DNA of 38,368 bases from Snowella sp. (GCA_003249095.1 QBMS01000026.1:1-38368), one strand, 5' to 3'; counted from the first letter of the stretch, positions 9,055 through 16,886 are shown. Notes: generated from the sequence alone by a model not told the origin. Program-made: numbers and translations.

Positions 9055-9567
9055 TTAGATATCGGGGTTAGGAACAGGGCGATCGCCTTTTTTGTTGCGC
9101 CAATTTTCTCGACGTTGATTCATCAATTGGGCAAATTGTTTGCGTTGGTCTGGATTAAGGACATCCCGACTTTCTAACATACTTTGGAAACGGAGTTTGT
9201 CTAACTGTTGCCGTAGCCCCATGACTTGATTATGTTTAGCCAGGATCTTGTCAGAGGGGACTGTGCCATCCATCATAGTTTTTAATTCCTGTTGATTTTG
9301 ACTTAATTGTTCGCGCAGTTGCTTCATTTGTCCCTGATACTTTTGACGAATAGCCGTTAATTGTTGTTGTTGCTGGCTACTGAGATTGAGTTGTTTCATC
9401 AAAGCTTCAGAGCCTTCTCCTTTTCGGGTTAAGCGACGATTAGATTGGGCGATCAAATTCGGTTCCAAGGATGCAGAAGAAGCGTTAATCGGAACAGCAA
9501 AGGCAATATTACTGCCAACGGTCATGGTAAACAGGATTGTCAACAGAGTAGTAAAACGAATCGACAT
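9055..9567 (-). CDS. Spy/CpxP-like periplasmic LTxxQ protein
   Basis: This 170-residue protein has a signal peptide (residues 1-25, cut near 'AFAVP'). A helical, glutamine-rich core follows with an LTxxQ-type motif near 'LNPDQRKQFAQLM' and a related 'LNLSSQQQQQLTAI' earlier. Spy and CpxP are periplasmic chaperones or stress modulators with this architecture. The gene is the last of a sigma / anti-sigma / Spy-like set, 42 bp below the anti-sigma gene, with AGAGG ahead of its ATG. It is therefore a likely envelope-stress effector or sensor of the sigma factor. The role is inferred from family and context. Confidence 0.8.
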   Translation of the reverse strand: MSIRFTTLLTILFTMTVGSNIAFAVPINASSASLEPNLIAQSNRRLTRKGEGSEALMKQLNLSSQQQQQLTAIRQKYQGQMKQLREQLSQNQQELKTMMDGTVPSDKILAKHNQVMGLRQQLDKLRFQSMLESRDVLNPDQRKQFAQLMNQRRENWRNKKGDRPVPNPDI

Positions 9568-9609
9568 GATATAAACCTCTAAAAAAATTGTGAAAATTAA
9601 AAAGTTGGG

Positions 9610-10011
9610 TTAGTCGGAAGAGGAAGTAATCGCTTCAGAATGAGTTAACGCTTGCCATTGGTTAACCAAGTTTGGATCTGCCTGGAGATTAACTGCGGGA
9701 TCAGCCACATTTTGCCAATTATCCACCAAAAAAGCGGCTAATTCCTCAGATTGAGTCTCTTGGGACGCAAAGTTTGGAGTCGGTTCTAACCAACGAGATC
9801 CCCCCCAAGCCAAACACAACACTGCCGCGATCGCCGAAGGAATCATCCAAAAGTTGCGATTTACAGGTGAAGACCGAGGATGTTTCTGAATCATCGCCAT
9901 CACCCTTGTTTCTAAATCCTGGGGAGGCGAGGGGGCGATCGGTCGGTAATATCTGAGAAATTGAACTAAATTTTCGTCTTTGTCGGGATTATGATTCGGA
10001 AATTGACGCAT
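9610..10011 (-). CDS. Putative membrane anti-sigma factor
   Basis: This 133-residue protein has a short cytoplasmic N-terminus, one transmembrane helix at about residues 54-72 ('WMIPSAIAAVLCLAWGG') and a periplasmic tail. That topology and its place directly after an ECF sigma gene suggest a membrane anti-sigma factor, although no zinc-binding HxxxCxxC motif is present. I chose ATG at 10011 because AAGGAG lies six bases upstream of it. A longer frame reaches back to 10086 but would run deep inside the sigma gene. With this start it overlaps the sigma coding end by 23 bp, which implies translational coupling. Confidence 0.7.
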   Translation of the reverse strand: MRQFPNHNPDKDENLVQFLRYYRPIAPSPPQDLETRVMAMIQKHPRSSPVNRNFWMIPSAIAAVLCLAWGGSRWLEPTPNFASQETQSEELAAFLVDNWQNVADPAVNLQADPNLVNQWQALTHSEAITSSSD

Positions 10012-10579
10012 TATAAACTCCTTGCTGCTGTAAAAAAGTGCGGATAGCTTGTCTTGCATAAAAAAGACGCGATTTAACCGTGCCACTCGGTAAATTCAAA
10101 ATCTCCGCAACTTCTTTTTGGGGCAAATCCTCTAAGTCATGGAGAACTAAAACGGCTCGATGATCTAGACTCAGGGACTGTAAGCCTCGCTGGATAACGT
10201 CTTGATAATGTAACTGCATTAAATTAGGGCTATCCTGGGGACGAGACAAACGAGTTTCAACCTCCGTCAGATCTTCGGCAACAGAAGCACCATATTTGGC
10301 AAATTGTCGTCGCTCATCGGTCGCCACGTTCCAGGTAATTCGGTAAAGCCAGGTGGAAAAATAGGCTGTTTCCCGAAGTTTGGGTAGGCCTTTCCAGACT
10401 CGTAAAAACACTTCTTGAACAAGATCATCCAGTCGATTGTTTCCACACAATTGGTAAAGAGTGGATCTCACTTTGGGTTGATAACGTCGATAAAGATGTT
10501 GAAAAGAGCCAGAATCTCCCCGTTGGCATTGGATTACTAACGTTTTGTCAGTTTTCCCAGTTCGATTTTCCACTAACAC
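9989..10579 (-). CDS. ECF-type RNA polymerase sigma factor
   Basis: This 196-residue sigma-70 family protein contains only regions 2 and 4. Region 2 is at about residues 25-95 ('DDLVQEVFLRVWKGLPKL', 'YFSTWLYRITWNVATDERR'), and region 4 is at about 125-180 ('LSLDHRAVLVLHDLEDLPQK', 'EVAEILNLPSGTVKSRLFYA'). It directs polymerase to stress promoters. Translation begins at GTG (10579), with GAGG eight bases upstream; a second GTG lies two codons on. The gene leads a set with an anti-sigma candidate and a Spy-like protein, suggesting an envelope-stress regulon. A good ECF-type promoter precedes it (see 10612-10639), so autoregulation is likely. Confidence 0.92.
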   Translation of the reverse strand: MLVENRTGKTDKTLVIQCQRGDSGSFQHLYRRYQPKVRSTLYQLCGNNRLDDLVQEVFLRVWKGLPKLRETAYFSTWLYRITWNVATDERRQFAKYGASVAEDLTEVETRLSRPQDSPNLMQLHYQDVIQRGLQSLSLDHRAVLVLHDLEDLPQKEVAEILNLPSGTVKSRLFYARQAIRTFLQQQGVYNASISES

Positions 10580-10611
10580 CTAATTAACCTCACTGGTGTG
10601 GTTACAGGAGT

Positions 10612-10639
10612 TTAGACATCACCCTGATCCAAAAGGTTC
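10612..10639 (-). promoter_or_regulatory. Predicted ECF-type promoter of the sigma operon
   Basis: Read on the minus strand, GAACCTT (10639-10633) is followed by a 16-base spacer and TCTAA (10616-10612). This closely resembles the sigma-E-type consensus of GAACTT, about 16 bases, TCTRA. The -35 overlaps the purD stop codon, and the GTG start lies about 32 bases below the -10. It is inferred to be recognised by the operon's own sigma factor. Confidence 0.5.
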
Positions 10640-11900
10640 AATGCTTTAAAGCACGATGGCCAATATCTCGTCGGTAATACTTTCCTTCAAAGTCAATTTT
10701 TTCGACTGCTTGATACACTTGGGCGATCGCATCAGTAAAGGTTCCGCCCGTAGCGGTAACTCCCAAAACCCTTCCTCCATCGGTTAATAATTGCCCTGAC
10801 TGCATCTTGGTTCCTGCATGGAAAACAACGGCGGGTTGCTGTTCGGCTTGATGGATGCCCGTAATCACTTTTTCTTTTTCATAAGCCCCTGGATAACCTG
10901 CGGATGCCAGGACAACACAGACGGAACTAGCGACTTTCCATTGTAATGGGGGAAATTCACTCAAACGTTGTTCCGCACAGGCCAATAAAACCTCTTCCAA
11001 GGGAGTTTCCAATAGGGGCAAAATTGCCTGGGTTTCAGGATCACCAAAACGGCAGTTATATTCCAAAATCTTGATTTTGCCTTCATTAACCATCAAACCT
11101 GCATACAATACACCCCGATAATCAATCCCCCGTTTACGGAGGGTTTCAACGGTGGGTTGCAAGACTTCTTGGGTGATTTTTTCCATTAATTCGGTCGGCG
11201 CGATCGGGGCGGGGGCATAAACTCCCATGCCGCCTGTATTATTGCCCGTGTCTCCTTCCCCAATGCGTTTATGATCCTGGGCAGGTAATAAAGGACGGAC
11301 GGTAATCCCATCGGTTAGGGCTAAAACAGAAACTTCTTCACCGACTAAAAATTCTTCTACTACTAATTTTTCAAAGCCTAATTCAAATAATTCGGCGATC
11401 GCGTTTTGAGCTTCTTCTACCGTACTCGCCACAATTACGCCTTTTCCTGCCGCTAATCCATCAGCCTTAACCACAATCGGCGCACCCTGTTGGGCAATAT
11501 ATTCCTGGGCAAGTTTTGCATCCGTAAAGGTTTCTCCCAGGGCAGTGGGAACCCCTGCTTCGTCCATTAATGCTTTTGCCCAAGACTTACTGGCTTCAAT
11601 TTGTGCGCCAACTTGATCGGGGCCAAAGACTTTAATATTTTCGGCTTGTAAATAATTGGTAATCCCTAAAGAAAGGGGGACTTCTGGCCCGGCTATGACC
11701 AAATCAACCTGATTATCCTTGCATAACTCACTAATTCCTGCAAAATCCTCGACAGAAAGGGAAATATTTTCGCATTTAGCTAAATTAGCCGTTCCCCCAT
11801 TGCCAGGCACACACAGACACAGACTCACCTGGGGAGATTGCACCAGTTTCCAAGCGATCGCGTGTTCCCGTCCCCCATTCCCGACTACTAAAACTTTCAC
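10638..11900 (-). CDS. purD: Phosphoribosylamine--glycine ligase
   Basis: GAR synthetase joins phosphoribosylamine and glycine using ATP, the second step of purine synthesis in the cytosol. The 420-residue length is normal. Landmarks are the N-terminal 'VLVVGNGGREHAIAWKL', the ATP-grasp segment 'PIVVKADGLAAGKGVIVA' near residues 140-158, 'HKRIGEGDTGNNTGGMG' near 215, and 'LEYNCRFGDPETQ' near 290. The start is GTG at 11900 with a strong GGGGG Shine-Dalgarno about six bases upstream. The sigma gene begins 58 bp downstream on the same strand but has its own predicted promoter. Confidence 0.97.
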   Translation of the reverse strand: MKVLVVGNGGREHAIAWKLVQSPQVSLCLCVPGNGGTANLAKCENISLSVEDFAGISELCKDNQVDLVIAGPEVPLSLGITNYLQAENIKVFGPDQVGAQIEASKSWAKALMDEAGVPTALGETFTDAKLAQEYIAQQGAPIVVKADGLAAGKGVIVASTVEEAQNAIAELFELGFEKLVVEEFLVGEEVSVLALTDGITVRPLLPAQDHKRIGEGDTGNNTGGMGVYAPAPIAPTELMEKITQEVLQPTVETLRKRGIDYRGVLYAGLMVNEGKIKILEYNCRFGDPETQAILPLLETPLEEVLLACAEQRLSEFPPLQWKVASSVCVVLASAGYPGAYEKEKVITGIHQAEQQPAVVFHAGTKMQSGQLLTDGGRVLGVTATGGTFTDAIAQVYQAVEKIDFEGKYYRRDIGHRALKH

Positions 11901-11941
11901 GATTCCCCCTTATTTTTAATAAATCTGCTTTTCTCAGATTA

Positions 11942-12436
11942 TCAGGATGATGCTTGGTTTCTACGTTTAATTTGTTGGGGAAAACTGGAAACTAATTGGG
12001 ATCTTTCTAACCGCTGATCAACGTTATAAAAAGTCATATTCCCTACGCGATCGCATAGCCAAACTTCCTTGGCTCCTGCTTGAAAATAGAGGCCACGCTT
12101 GAAAGTCATTTCTTCCGATGTATTACTATCAGAAATAATTTCAATGCAAATTTCAGGCGCGATCGAAGCGACCACTTCATCTAGAATGAGGTCTGCCCTT
12201 TGCTCAGAAGCCCAAGCCACATCAGCGACTTTTGTGCCATCCTCCGTTTTTATGGCGCATTCTGTAATAATTTCACCTGTAACGGTCAAAGAATCTAATA
12301 GATGGGCAATGCGTCCCTGAAAGAAACCATGTTTCACTTTAGCTGGACTCATGACAATTTGTCCCCAACGGTTCAGTTCAATTTTGTAGGGTAAATCTTG
12401 AAGGAGAGTGTCTTCACAAACGTCTTGCCATTGCAT
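11942..12436 (-). CDS. Uma2 family (DUF820) putative endonuclease
   Basis: This 164-residue protein belongs to the Uma2/DUF820 family, which has a PD-(D/E)XK nuclease fold and is greatly expanded in cyanobacteria. Visible family features are 'KVADVAWASEQ' near residue 70 (Asp), 'PEICIEIISDSNT' near 95 (Glu) and 'YFQAGAKEVWLCD' near 120 (Lys-Glu). The usual N-terminal 'ELxxGxIxMSP' appears as 'ELNRWGQIVMSP'. Biological roles are not established. It lies 41 bp upstream of purD on the same strand, probably a chance neighbour. Another full Uma2 gene (33206) and a remnant (35664) are in this window. Confidence 0.85.
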   Translation of the reverse strand: MQWQDVCEDTLLQDLPYKIELNRWGQIVMSPAKVKHGFFQGRIAHLLDSLTVTGEIITECAIKTEDGTKVADVAWASEQRADLILDEVVASIAPEICIEIISDSNTSEEMTFKRGLYFQAGAKEVWLCDRVGNMTFYNVDQRLERSQLVSSFPQQIKRRNQASS

Positions 12437-12540
12437 AATTATTTCCGTAAATTTAACAATTAATAATATTGTTTGATAAGTAAGTTAACTTAATGAAAGG
12501 ACAAATAAATTCTACTGCTAAAGATATAAAACAGAAATGA

Positions 12541-12555
12541 CATAATAGCATTATG
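12541..12555. repeat. Palindromic repeat family, diverged copy A
   Basis: CATAAT-AGC-ATTATG forms a 6-bp stem, followed by CCCCTAC. It is a diverged relative of the palindromes at 21789 and 33117, which share the CATAAT/ATTATG arms and the C-rich right flank. Confidence 0.5.
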
Positions 12556-12670
12556 CCCCTACATAAAAAATTTTCGTAGAGATTTAAGACTGTTAAATTT
12601 TTTGACGTTTTATTCAGTTAAGCTACTTAAAAAAAATTTCAAGCTCGGATGATAGCTTAATTGTAATCCA

Positions 12671-13837
12671 TTACCCAGCAAGGCTCCCAATGACTAAATT
12701 ATCGCGATGAATCACGGTTTCTGCGTCAATATAGCCTAAAATAGCCGCAATCTCCTCGGAATGATGACCTTTAATTTGAGCAATTTCTCCGCTACTGTAA
12801 TTCACCAAACCCCGTCCCATTTCCTTACCGTCGCGATCGCAAATTCGCACCGCATCAGATGCCAAAAATTCGCCTTCAACTTGGGTAATTCCTGCGGGCA
12901 AAAGAGACTTTCCACCCTTACAAAGAGCCTTAATCGCCCCATTATCTAGGTAAAGCGTTCCCAAAGGCAGTAATCCGTAGGCAATCCAACGTTTTCTCGC
13001 ATTTTCCGTCCGTAATTGCGGTTCAAATTGAGTTCCTAGACTTTCTCCTGCCAGAATTTTGATAATATTCTGAGGATTTTTGCCGTGAGTAATAACGGTT
13101 CGGACTCCCGATCCCGTTGCAATCCGAGCCGCCGTTAATTTGGTCATCATGCCCCCCGTTCCCCATTGGGAGCCGCTACTCCCAGCATCGACTTGTAATT
13201 GATTCAATTCTGTTGCTGTAACCAGAGAAATGGGTTTAGCATCGGGATTAGAGCGGGGATCGGCGGAATATAGTCTATCCACATCGGTTAAAATAAACAA
13301 CCAATCGGCTTCGATTAAACTGGCAACCAGAGCCGAAAGGGTATCATTATCGCCAAATTTTAGTTCTTCGATCGCGACTGTATCATTTTCATTGACGATC
13401 GCAATTACGCCTAATTCAAATAACGCCTGAAAAGTATTATTAATATTGACATAACAACTGCGCTCGATGAGTTCCCGCCGCGTCAGCAAAATTTGGGCAA
13501 TGGGTTGTTCTAAGCTACTAAATAAATCATCATAAATTCGCATCAATCTACCCTGTCCTACCGCCGCGATCGCCTGTTTGGTGGCAATTTTTTTGGGACG
13601 TTCCTGAATACCTAAACGGGCGCATCCCACTCCCACTGCTCCTGAAGAGACTAAAACTACGCGATGTCCTAGATCTTTCAGTTGAGATAATGTTTCTACT
13701 AAAGACGCGATCGTGGAGAGAGCTAATTGGCCCGTTTGTCCTTGGGTTAGGCTAGAAGTCCCAATTTTGATAACAATTGTTTGTGTTTCAAAAGCATTAA
13801 TTGCTTTTTGATGATTAATTCCTGAGAGACTAGGCAT
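12671..13837 (-). CDS. proB: Glutamate 5-kinase with PUA domain
   Basis: ProB phosphorylates L-glutamate to glutamyl-5-phosphate, the first and feedback-regulated step of proline synthesis. The 388-residue length fits the kinase-plus-PUA form. The amino-acid kinase domain runs over about residues 18-270: '[15 protein letters not shown]', '[12 protein letters not shown]', '[20 protein letters not shown]', and '[15 protein letters not shown]'. The PUA domain follows at about 285-370, beginning near '[17 protein letters not shown]'. The start overlaps the stop of the HicB-like gene by 8 bp, so the two may be coupled. The partner proA is about 8 kb away at 21864. Confidence 0.97.
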   Translation of the reverse strand: MPSLSGINHQKAINAFETQTIVIKIGTSSLTQGQTGQLALSTIASLVETLSQLKDLGHRVVLVSSGAVGVGCARLGIQERPKKIATKQAIAAVGQGRLMRIYDDLFSSLEQPIAQILLTRRELIERSCYVNINNTFQALFELGVIAIVNENDTVAIEELKFGDNDTLSALVASLIEADWLFILTDVDRLYSADPRSNPDAKPISLVTATELNQLQVDAGSSGSQWGTGGMMTKLTAARIATGSGVRTVITHGKNPQNIIKILAGESLGTQFEPQLRTENARKRWIAYGLLPLGTLYLDNGAIKALCKGGKSLLPAGITQVEGEFLASDAVRICDRDGKEMGRGLVNYSSGEIAQIKGHHSEEIAAILGYIDAETVIHRDNLVIGSLAG

Positions 13838-14036
13838 GGCTTAGATTGACTTCCACATAACAAGATTCTATGCCCTGACTGAGTTCTTGAGCGACTTCTA
13901 AATAAGACTGAATAGCGTCTTGAATATTCTCAAGAGCCTCTTCTTTGGTTGTTCCTTGGGAAGCACAACCAGGTAAACTAGGACACCAAACGGTGTAGCC
14001 TTCCTCTGTTTGCTTGAGATTAACTGGATATTGCAT
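13830..14036 (-). CDS. HicB-type antitoxin-like protein (solitary)
   Basis: This 68-residue protein matches the HicB N-terminal fold: '[18 protein letters not shown]' followed by '[19 protein letters not shown]'. HicB proteins normally neutralise the HicA mRNA interferase, often with a DNA-binding C-terminal domain. Here there is no C-terminal DNA-binding domain and no HicA-like frame (a small basic protein with GSH) on either side. Solitary members of this family are frequent in cyanobacteria and may have no toxin. It ends inside the start of proB with an 8-bp overlap. Confidence 0.8.
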   Translation of the reverse strand: MQYPVNLKQTEEGYTVWCPSLPGCASQGTTKEEALENIQDAIQSYLEVAQELSQGIESCYVEVNLSHA

Positions 14037-14209
14037 ATCTTTAAGGCGTTTTGTCGTTTAATACACATTAAAAAACTAAGGCTATTCTAACATTTCTGTC
14101 GTTCTCGTATTTAGAGGTGAGTTCATAAACGAGTACGATAATTGCCATACTACGCTTTTTAGGGGGATTATACAGAAGTTTTTCTTGCAATCGTCCTAGT
14201 TTGGGGCAA

Positions 14210-14272
14210 TATACGGAAATTTCCTGAAAAATATCCATATTTGGGTTAATATATAGACAGTTTCCGTATAAT
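14210..14272 (+). promoter_or_regulatory. Inverted repeat overlapping a -10 box, candidate operator
   Basis: TATACGGAAA (14210-14219) and TTTCCGTATA (14261-14270) are perfect 10-bp inverted arms 41 bp apart. The right arm runs into TATAAT (14267-14272), a consensus -10 about 45 bases upstream of the AlbA/Schlafen-like gene's ATG. No good -35 is seen. Two distant arms around a promoter suggest binding of a dimeric or looping regulator; this is inferred. Confidence 0.45.
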
Positions 14273-14317
14273 AAATCGTTAGACCTACATCGTCAGGGAA
14301 ATTTGGATGTAAAAGTT

Positions 14318-16015
14318 ATGAAAATCAAAGATCAAGATTCAATAAGAGAAATAATAGATCGTTGTAAAGCGACTCCAAGTGAACATATTGAGAGCGAAGA
14401 AGTTGAATTTAAAGAGTATAGAGACATTCAATCCCTGCATAATGCTAAAGATTTAGCTGAGGAAATTTCAGCATTAGCTAATTTACGTGGTGGAATCATC
14501 ATTATTGGAATTAAAGATAGTTCTAATGTTGTTCATGAAAACTGGCTCAGCCAACTTGTTGGCTTTGACAAAGGAGATCTCATTGAAATTGAACAACGTC
14601 TGAAAGGTAAACTCAAACCATCTCTGGAGATTTGTGCTGAGTATTTTGATTTTGAAGATAAATCTTATCTGATCATTCATGTTCCACATCGACGAGATTC
14701 TTTGATAGCTACTTCAAGTGGCAAATTTTGTATTAGGGACGGCAGATCAAGTCGTCCTATGCAGCCTGATGAACTTAGACAAGCAGTAAACAACTTACAA
14801 AATTATGATTGGAGCGCAGATTTATTAGAGTTAAGCGCAATCGATAGTCTAGACCCAATTGCATTAGATCAGGCTTACGCCGATTATTGTAGTAGAAAAC
14901 AGTATTCTGTAGAATCTCAGCCCGATAAATCTGCTTTTCTAGAAGCAATTGGAGCTACAAATAACGGATTTCTTGCAAAAGCTGGTTTATTGTTTTTAGG
15001 TAAATCAAATCTTATTAGACAATGGCTAGCCGCTTACGAGTATAGATTTAGTTGTAAAACCCGATCAGGAAAACTTCTTCTAAATGAGGTATGGGAGGAA
15101 TGTATTTGGACATCCATCAAACTTGCAAAGCACCATTTTACTACCTGCAATCCAACGCAAGAAATACACTTTCAAGGGAAAATCTACAATGTACCAATTC
15201 TTGATGATCTCGCATTCCATGAGGCTTTTATCAATTCTATTGTTCATAGGGATTATTCTATAGATGGAATGATCTCTGTTGATTTTGATTTAACAAAAAT
15301 GACTATTACTAATCCAGGTGGCTTCTATGGAGGAGTTACGTCAGAAAATATTGTGCTACATCAACCGAGACACAGAAATAAAGCCTTAGCTAAGCTTATG
15401 ATGCAGTTTCAGCTTGTTGATAGAGCTGGAATGGGTGTTAAGAGAATGGGTTTAGGTTCTTTAATTTATGGAAGAGAATTTCCAAAATTTGGAGAATCTT
15501 TTAATTGTGTAGAGGTTTCTATGCAAGCTGAATCTGTTCTGCCAGGAATATTTGTGTTGGTACAAGGTAATCCTGACAACTATGATTTAATCGATTTAAT
15601 TTTAATTAATAGCCTGTATCGAAAAGGCGTAATTTCTGTTGGCGAGGGGCAAAAAAGAATTCGTCATCTTTCAACAAATCCTTGGCTTTCTTTAAAAGAC
15701 TCAGTTAGGAGAATAGAACAAATTGAGTTTTGCGGAAGAAACGATGGAGTTTATATAAAAGTAAATTCTCAATGGAATAAGTTTTTTGATATAAAAAAGA
15801 CTTTTCCTGTGACAGCAACTTCAATAAAGCACGTCAAATTATATGACTATCTAATGGAATTTGGAGAAGCATCCAACGACGAAATAACAACCCTTTTGGA
15901 ACACAAAACCAGTAATCATACAAGTAAGTTCCTAAGAGATGCACAGTATGTTTACCGTGTTGGGAGTTCTAGAAGCTCACGTTGGTTAATCAAAAAAGAT
16001 GGAATCGAAAAATAA
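14318..16015 (+). CDS. AlbA_2/Schlafen-like domain putative ATP-binding regulator
   Basis: This protein of about 565 residues has an N-terminal AlbA_2 (Schlafen-type, formerly AAA_4) domain: 'EEVEFKEYRD', then 'EEISALANLRGGIIIIGI' and 'YLIIHVPHRRDS'. The central part carries the GHKL-like ATP-binding segment typical of these proteins: 'FHEAFINSIVHRDYS', 'MTITNPGGFYGG', 'RHRNKALAKLM' and 'DRAGMGVKRM'. The C-terminal 200 residues may hold a winged-helix part. The family is annotated as putative transcriptional regulators or helicases, and related Schlafen-like proteins occur in defence systems. ATG at 14318 is preferred; a TTG at 14303 with GGGA just upstream is an alternative. The gene is AT-rich and has no HIP1 octamer, unlike its flanks, suggesting acquisition. 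Confidence 0.78.
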   Translation: MKIKDQDSIREIIDRCKATPSEHIESEEVEFKEYRDIQSLHNAKDLAEEISALANLRGGIIIIGIKDSSNVVHENWLSQLVGFDKGDLIEIEQRLKGKLKPSLEICAEYFDFEDKSYLIIHVPHRRDSLIATSSGKFCIRDGRSSRPMQPDELRQAVNNLQNYDWSADLLELSAIDSLDPIALDQAYADYCSRKQYSVESQPDKSAFLEAIGATNNGFLAKAGLLFLGKSNLIRQWLAAYEYRFSCKTRSGKLLLNEVWEECIWTSIKLAKHHFTTCNPTQEIHFQGKIYNVPILDDLAFHEAFINSIVHRDYSIDGMISVDFDLTKMTITNPGGFYGGVTSENIVLHQPRHRNKALAKLMMQFQLVDRAGMGVKRMGLGSLIYGREFPKFGESFNCVEVSMQAESVLPGIFVLVQGNPDNYDLIDLILINSLYRKGVISVGEGQKRIRHLSTNPWLSLKDSVRRIEQIEFCGRNDGVYIKVNSQWNKFFDIKKTFPVTATSIKHVKLYDYLMEFGEASNDEITTLLEHKTSNHTSKFLRDAQYVYRVGSSRSSRWLIKKDGIEK

Positions 16016-16062
16016 TTCTGATAAAAGGTTTTGATTCGGTTTTAGCTATCTGTCAACAACAG

Positions 16063-16142
16063 TGCGATCGCCGATCTGTAGTCTGAATTGACAATAGTAA
16101 ACCTAACATCTCACACACAATCAAGTTTATTAAAGCGATCGC
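16063..16142 (+). repeat. Direct repeat flanking HPr gene, upstream copy
   Basis: It shares three blocks in order with 16618-16700: TGCGATCGCCGATCT (16063-16077), TTGACAAT (16088-16095) and AATCAAGTTTATTAAAG (16119-16135, one mismatch), ending with a HIP1 octamer. The first two blocks are exactly 555 bp from their partners. Confidence 0.65.
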
Positions 16143-16228
16143 GCTTCCTACTCTGTTTTTATAAACTGCGATTATCTAAACAAAACAAATATAGTGCGAT
16201 CACTGTTGACCGCTCTGTAAGATCTTGT

Positions 16229-16255
16229 AGGCTGCGTTACTCAACGCGCCTTTTT
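16229..16255 (+). terminator. Intrinsic terminator upstream of HPr gene
   Basis: AGGC (16229-16232), a bulged T and GCGTT pair with AACGC and GCCT (16243-16251) across an ACTC loop, followed by TTTTT. It is a strong plus-strand terminator more than 200 bases past the AlbA-like gene and about 105 bases before the HPr ATG. It either ends read-through from upstream or acts as an attenuator. Confidence 0.65.
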
Positions 16256-16359
16256 GCTCGTCAATAATATGAGTTAACAAGCTCCTCACTGCGTTAGACA
16301 TAAGACAGAGTATCATTATTTTATATTCACTTACTTTTATTTGATTTAGAGGAAAAACT

Positions 16360-16617
16360 ATGTACCAAAAAGATGCTATTATCACCGCTCCCAATGGTTT
16401 GGATACTCGTCCAGTTGCACAATTTGTAAAAGAAGCAAAGAATTTTGTTTCTGATATTACTGTAACCACTAACGGCAAGAGTGTTAGTGCGAAAAGTCTT
16501 TTCAAACTACAGACACTGGGTCTAACTCATGGTACACAGGTAACTATCGCGGCTGAAGGCGAGGATGAACATCAAGCTGTTGAACAACTGGTAGCCTTGC
16601 TAAACGAGTTGGAGTAA
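16360..16617 (+). CDS. ptsH: Gammaproteobacterial-type HPr with His15 replaced by Asp
   Basis: This is an 85-residue HPr, normally the phosphocarrier between enzyme I and the sugar-specific EIIs of the PTS. Length and sequence follow the enteric/Vibrio HPr closely: 'ITAPNGL', 'QFVKEAK', '[17 protein letters not shown]', 'EGEDE' and 'NELE' at the end. From memory of E. coli HPr, about three quarters of residues agree, so the gene is probably transferred from a gammaproteobacterium. The active-site loop reads 'NGLDTRPVA': His15 is Asp (codon GAT), while Arg17 and Ser46 are kept. Cyanobacteria usually lack a PTS, and no enzyme I or EII is in the window. The ATG has AGAGG nine bases upstream. The stop codon abuts the downstream direct repeat. 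The reading frame is intact, so the protein is likely made, but its role must differ from ordinary phosphotransfer. Confidence 0.88.
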   Translation: MYQKDAIITAPNGLDTRPVAQFVKEAKNFVSDITVTTNGKSVSAKSLFKLQTLGLTHGTQVTIAAEGEDEHQAVEQLVALLNELE

Positions 16618-16700
16618 TGCGATCGCCGATCTTTAGGTTATGTTGACAATCATACAAAATCAAGTTGATTAAAGAAAATATAGAGAAAAAAAGCGATCGC
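16618..16700 (+). repeat. Direct repeat flanking HPr gene, downstream copy
   Basis: It begins with the base right after the HPr stop codon. It repeats TGCGATCGCCGATCT (16618-16632), TTGACAAT (16643-16650) and AATCAAGTTGATTAAAG (16658-16674) from the upstream copy, with a 16-base internal shortening, and ends at a HIP1 octamer (16693-16700). Confidence 0.65.
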
Positions 16701-16886
16701 TGTTAACCCATTGTGACTGTTAAGAAAAAGCGATCAGTGCGATTATTGTATCTGTAAATAATTAGCATCCGACCGCACTACGAAACTTTTAGGTGAAATA
16801 AACTGCCTTCGCTCAACGGGGATAGATCCTGAGTAAAAATCTAATTTCTTGGGGGAATGACAATAATTCACTGAGACTGACTGAAA

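Larger units (their letters stand above)
16016..16359. other. Non-coding region upstream of HPr gene
   Basis: No gene is seen. The region holds the upstream direct-repeat copy (16063-16142), an intrinsic terminator (16229-16255) and a possible promoter for the HPr gene. In that promoter TTAGAC (16294-16299), a 17-base spacer and TATTTT (16317-16322) precede the ATG by about 37 bases. Confidence 0.55.

Noticed and set aside
16200-16505. 101-codon open frame antisense to the HPr gene
   Set aside because: It runs through the HPr coding strand and the terminator hairpin in reverse, has no family likeness, and HPr homology fixes the other strand as coding.
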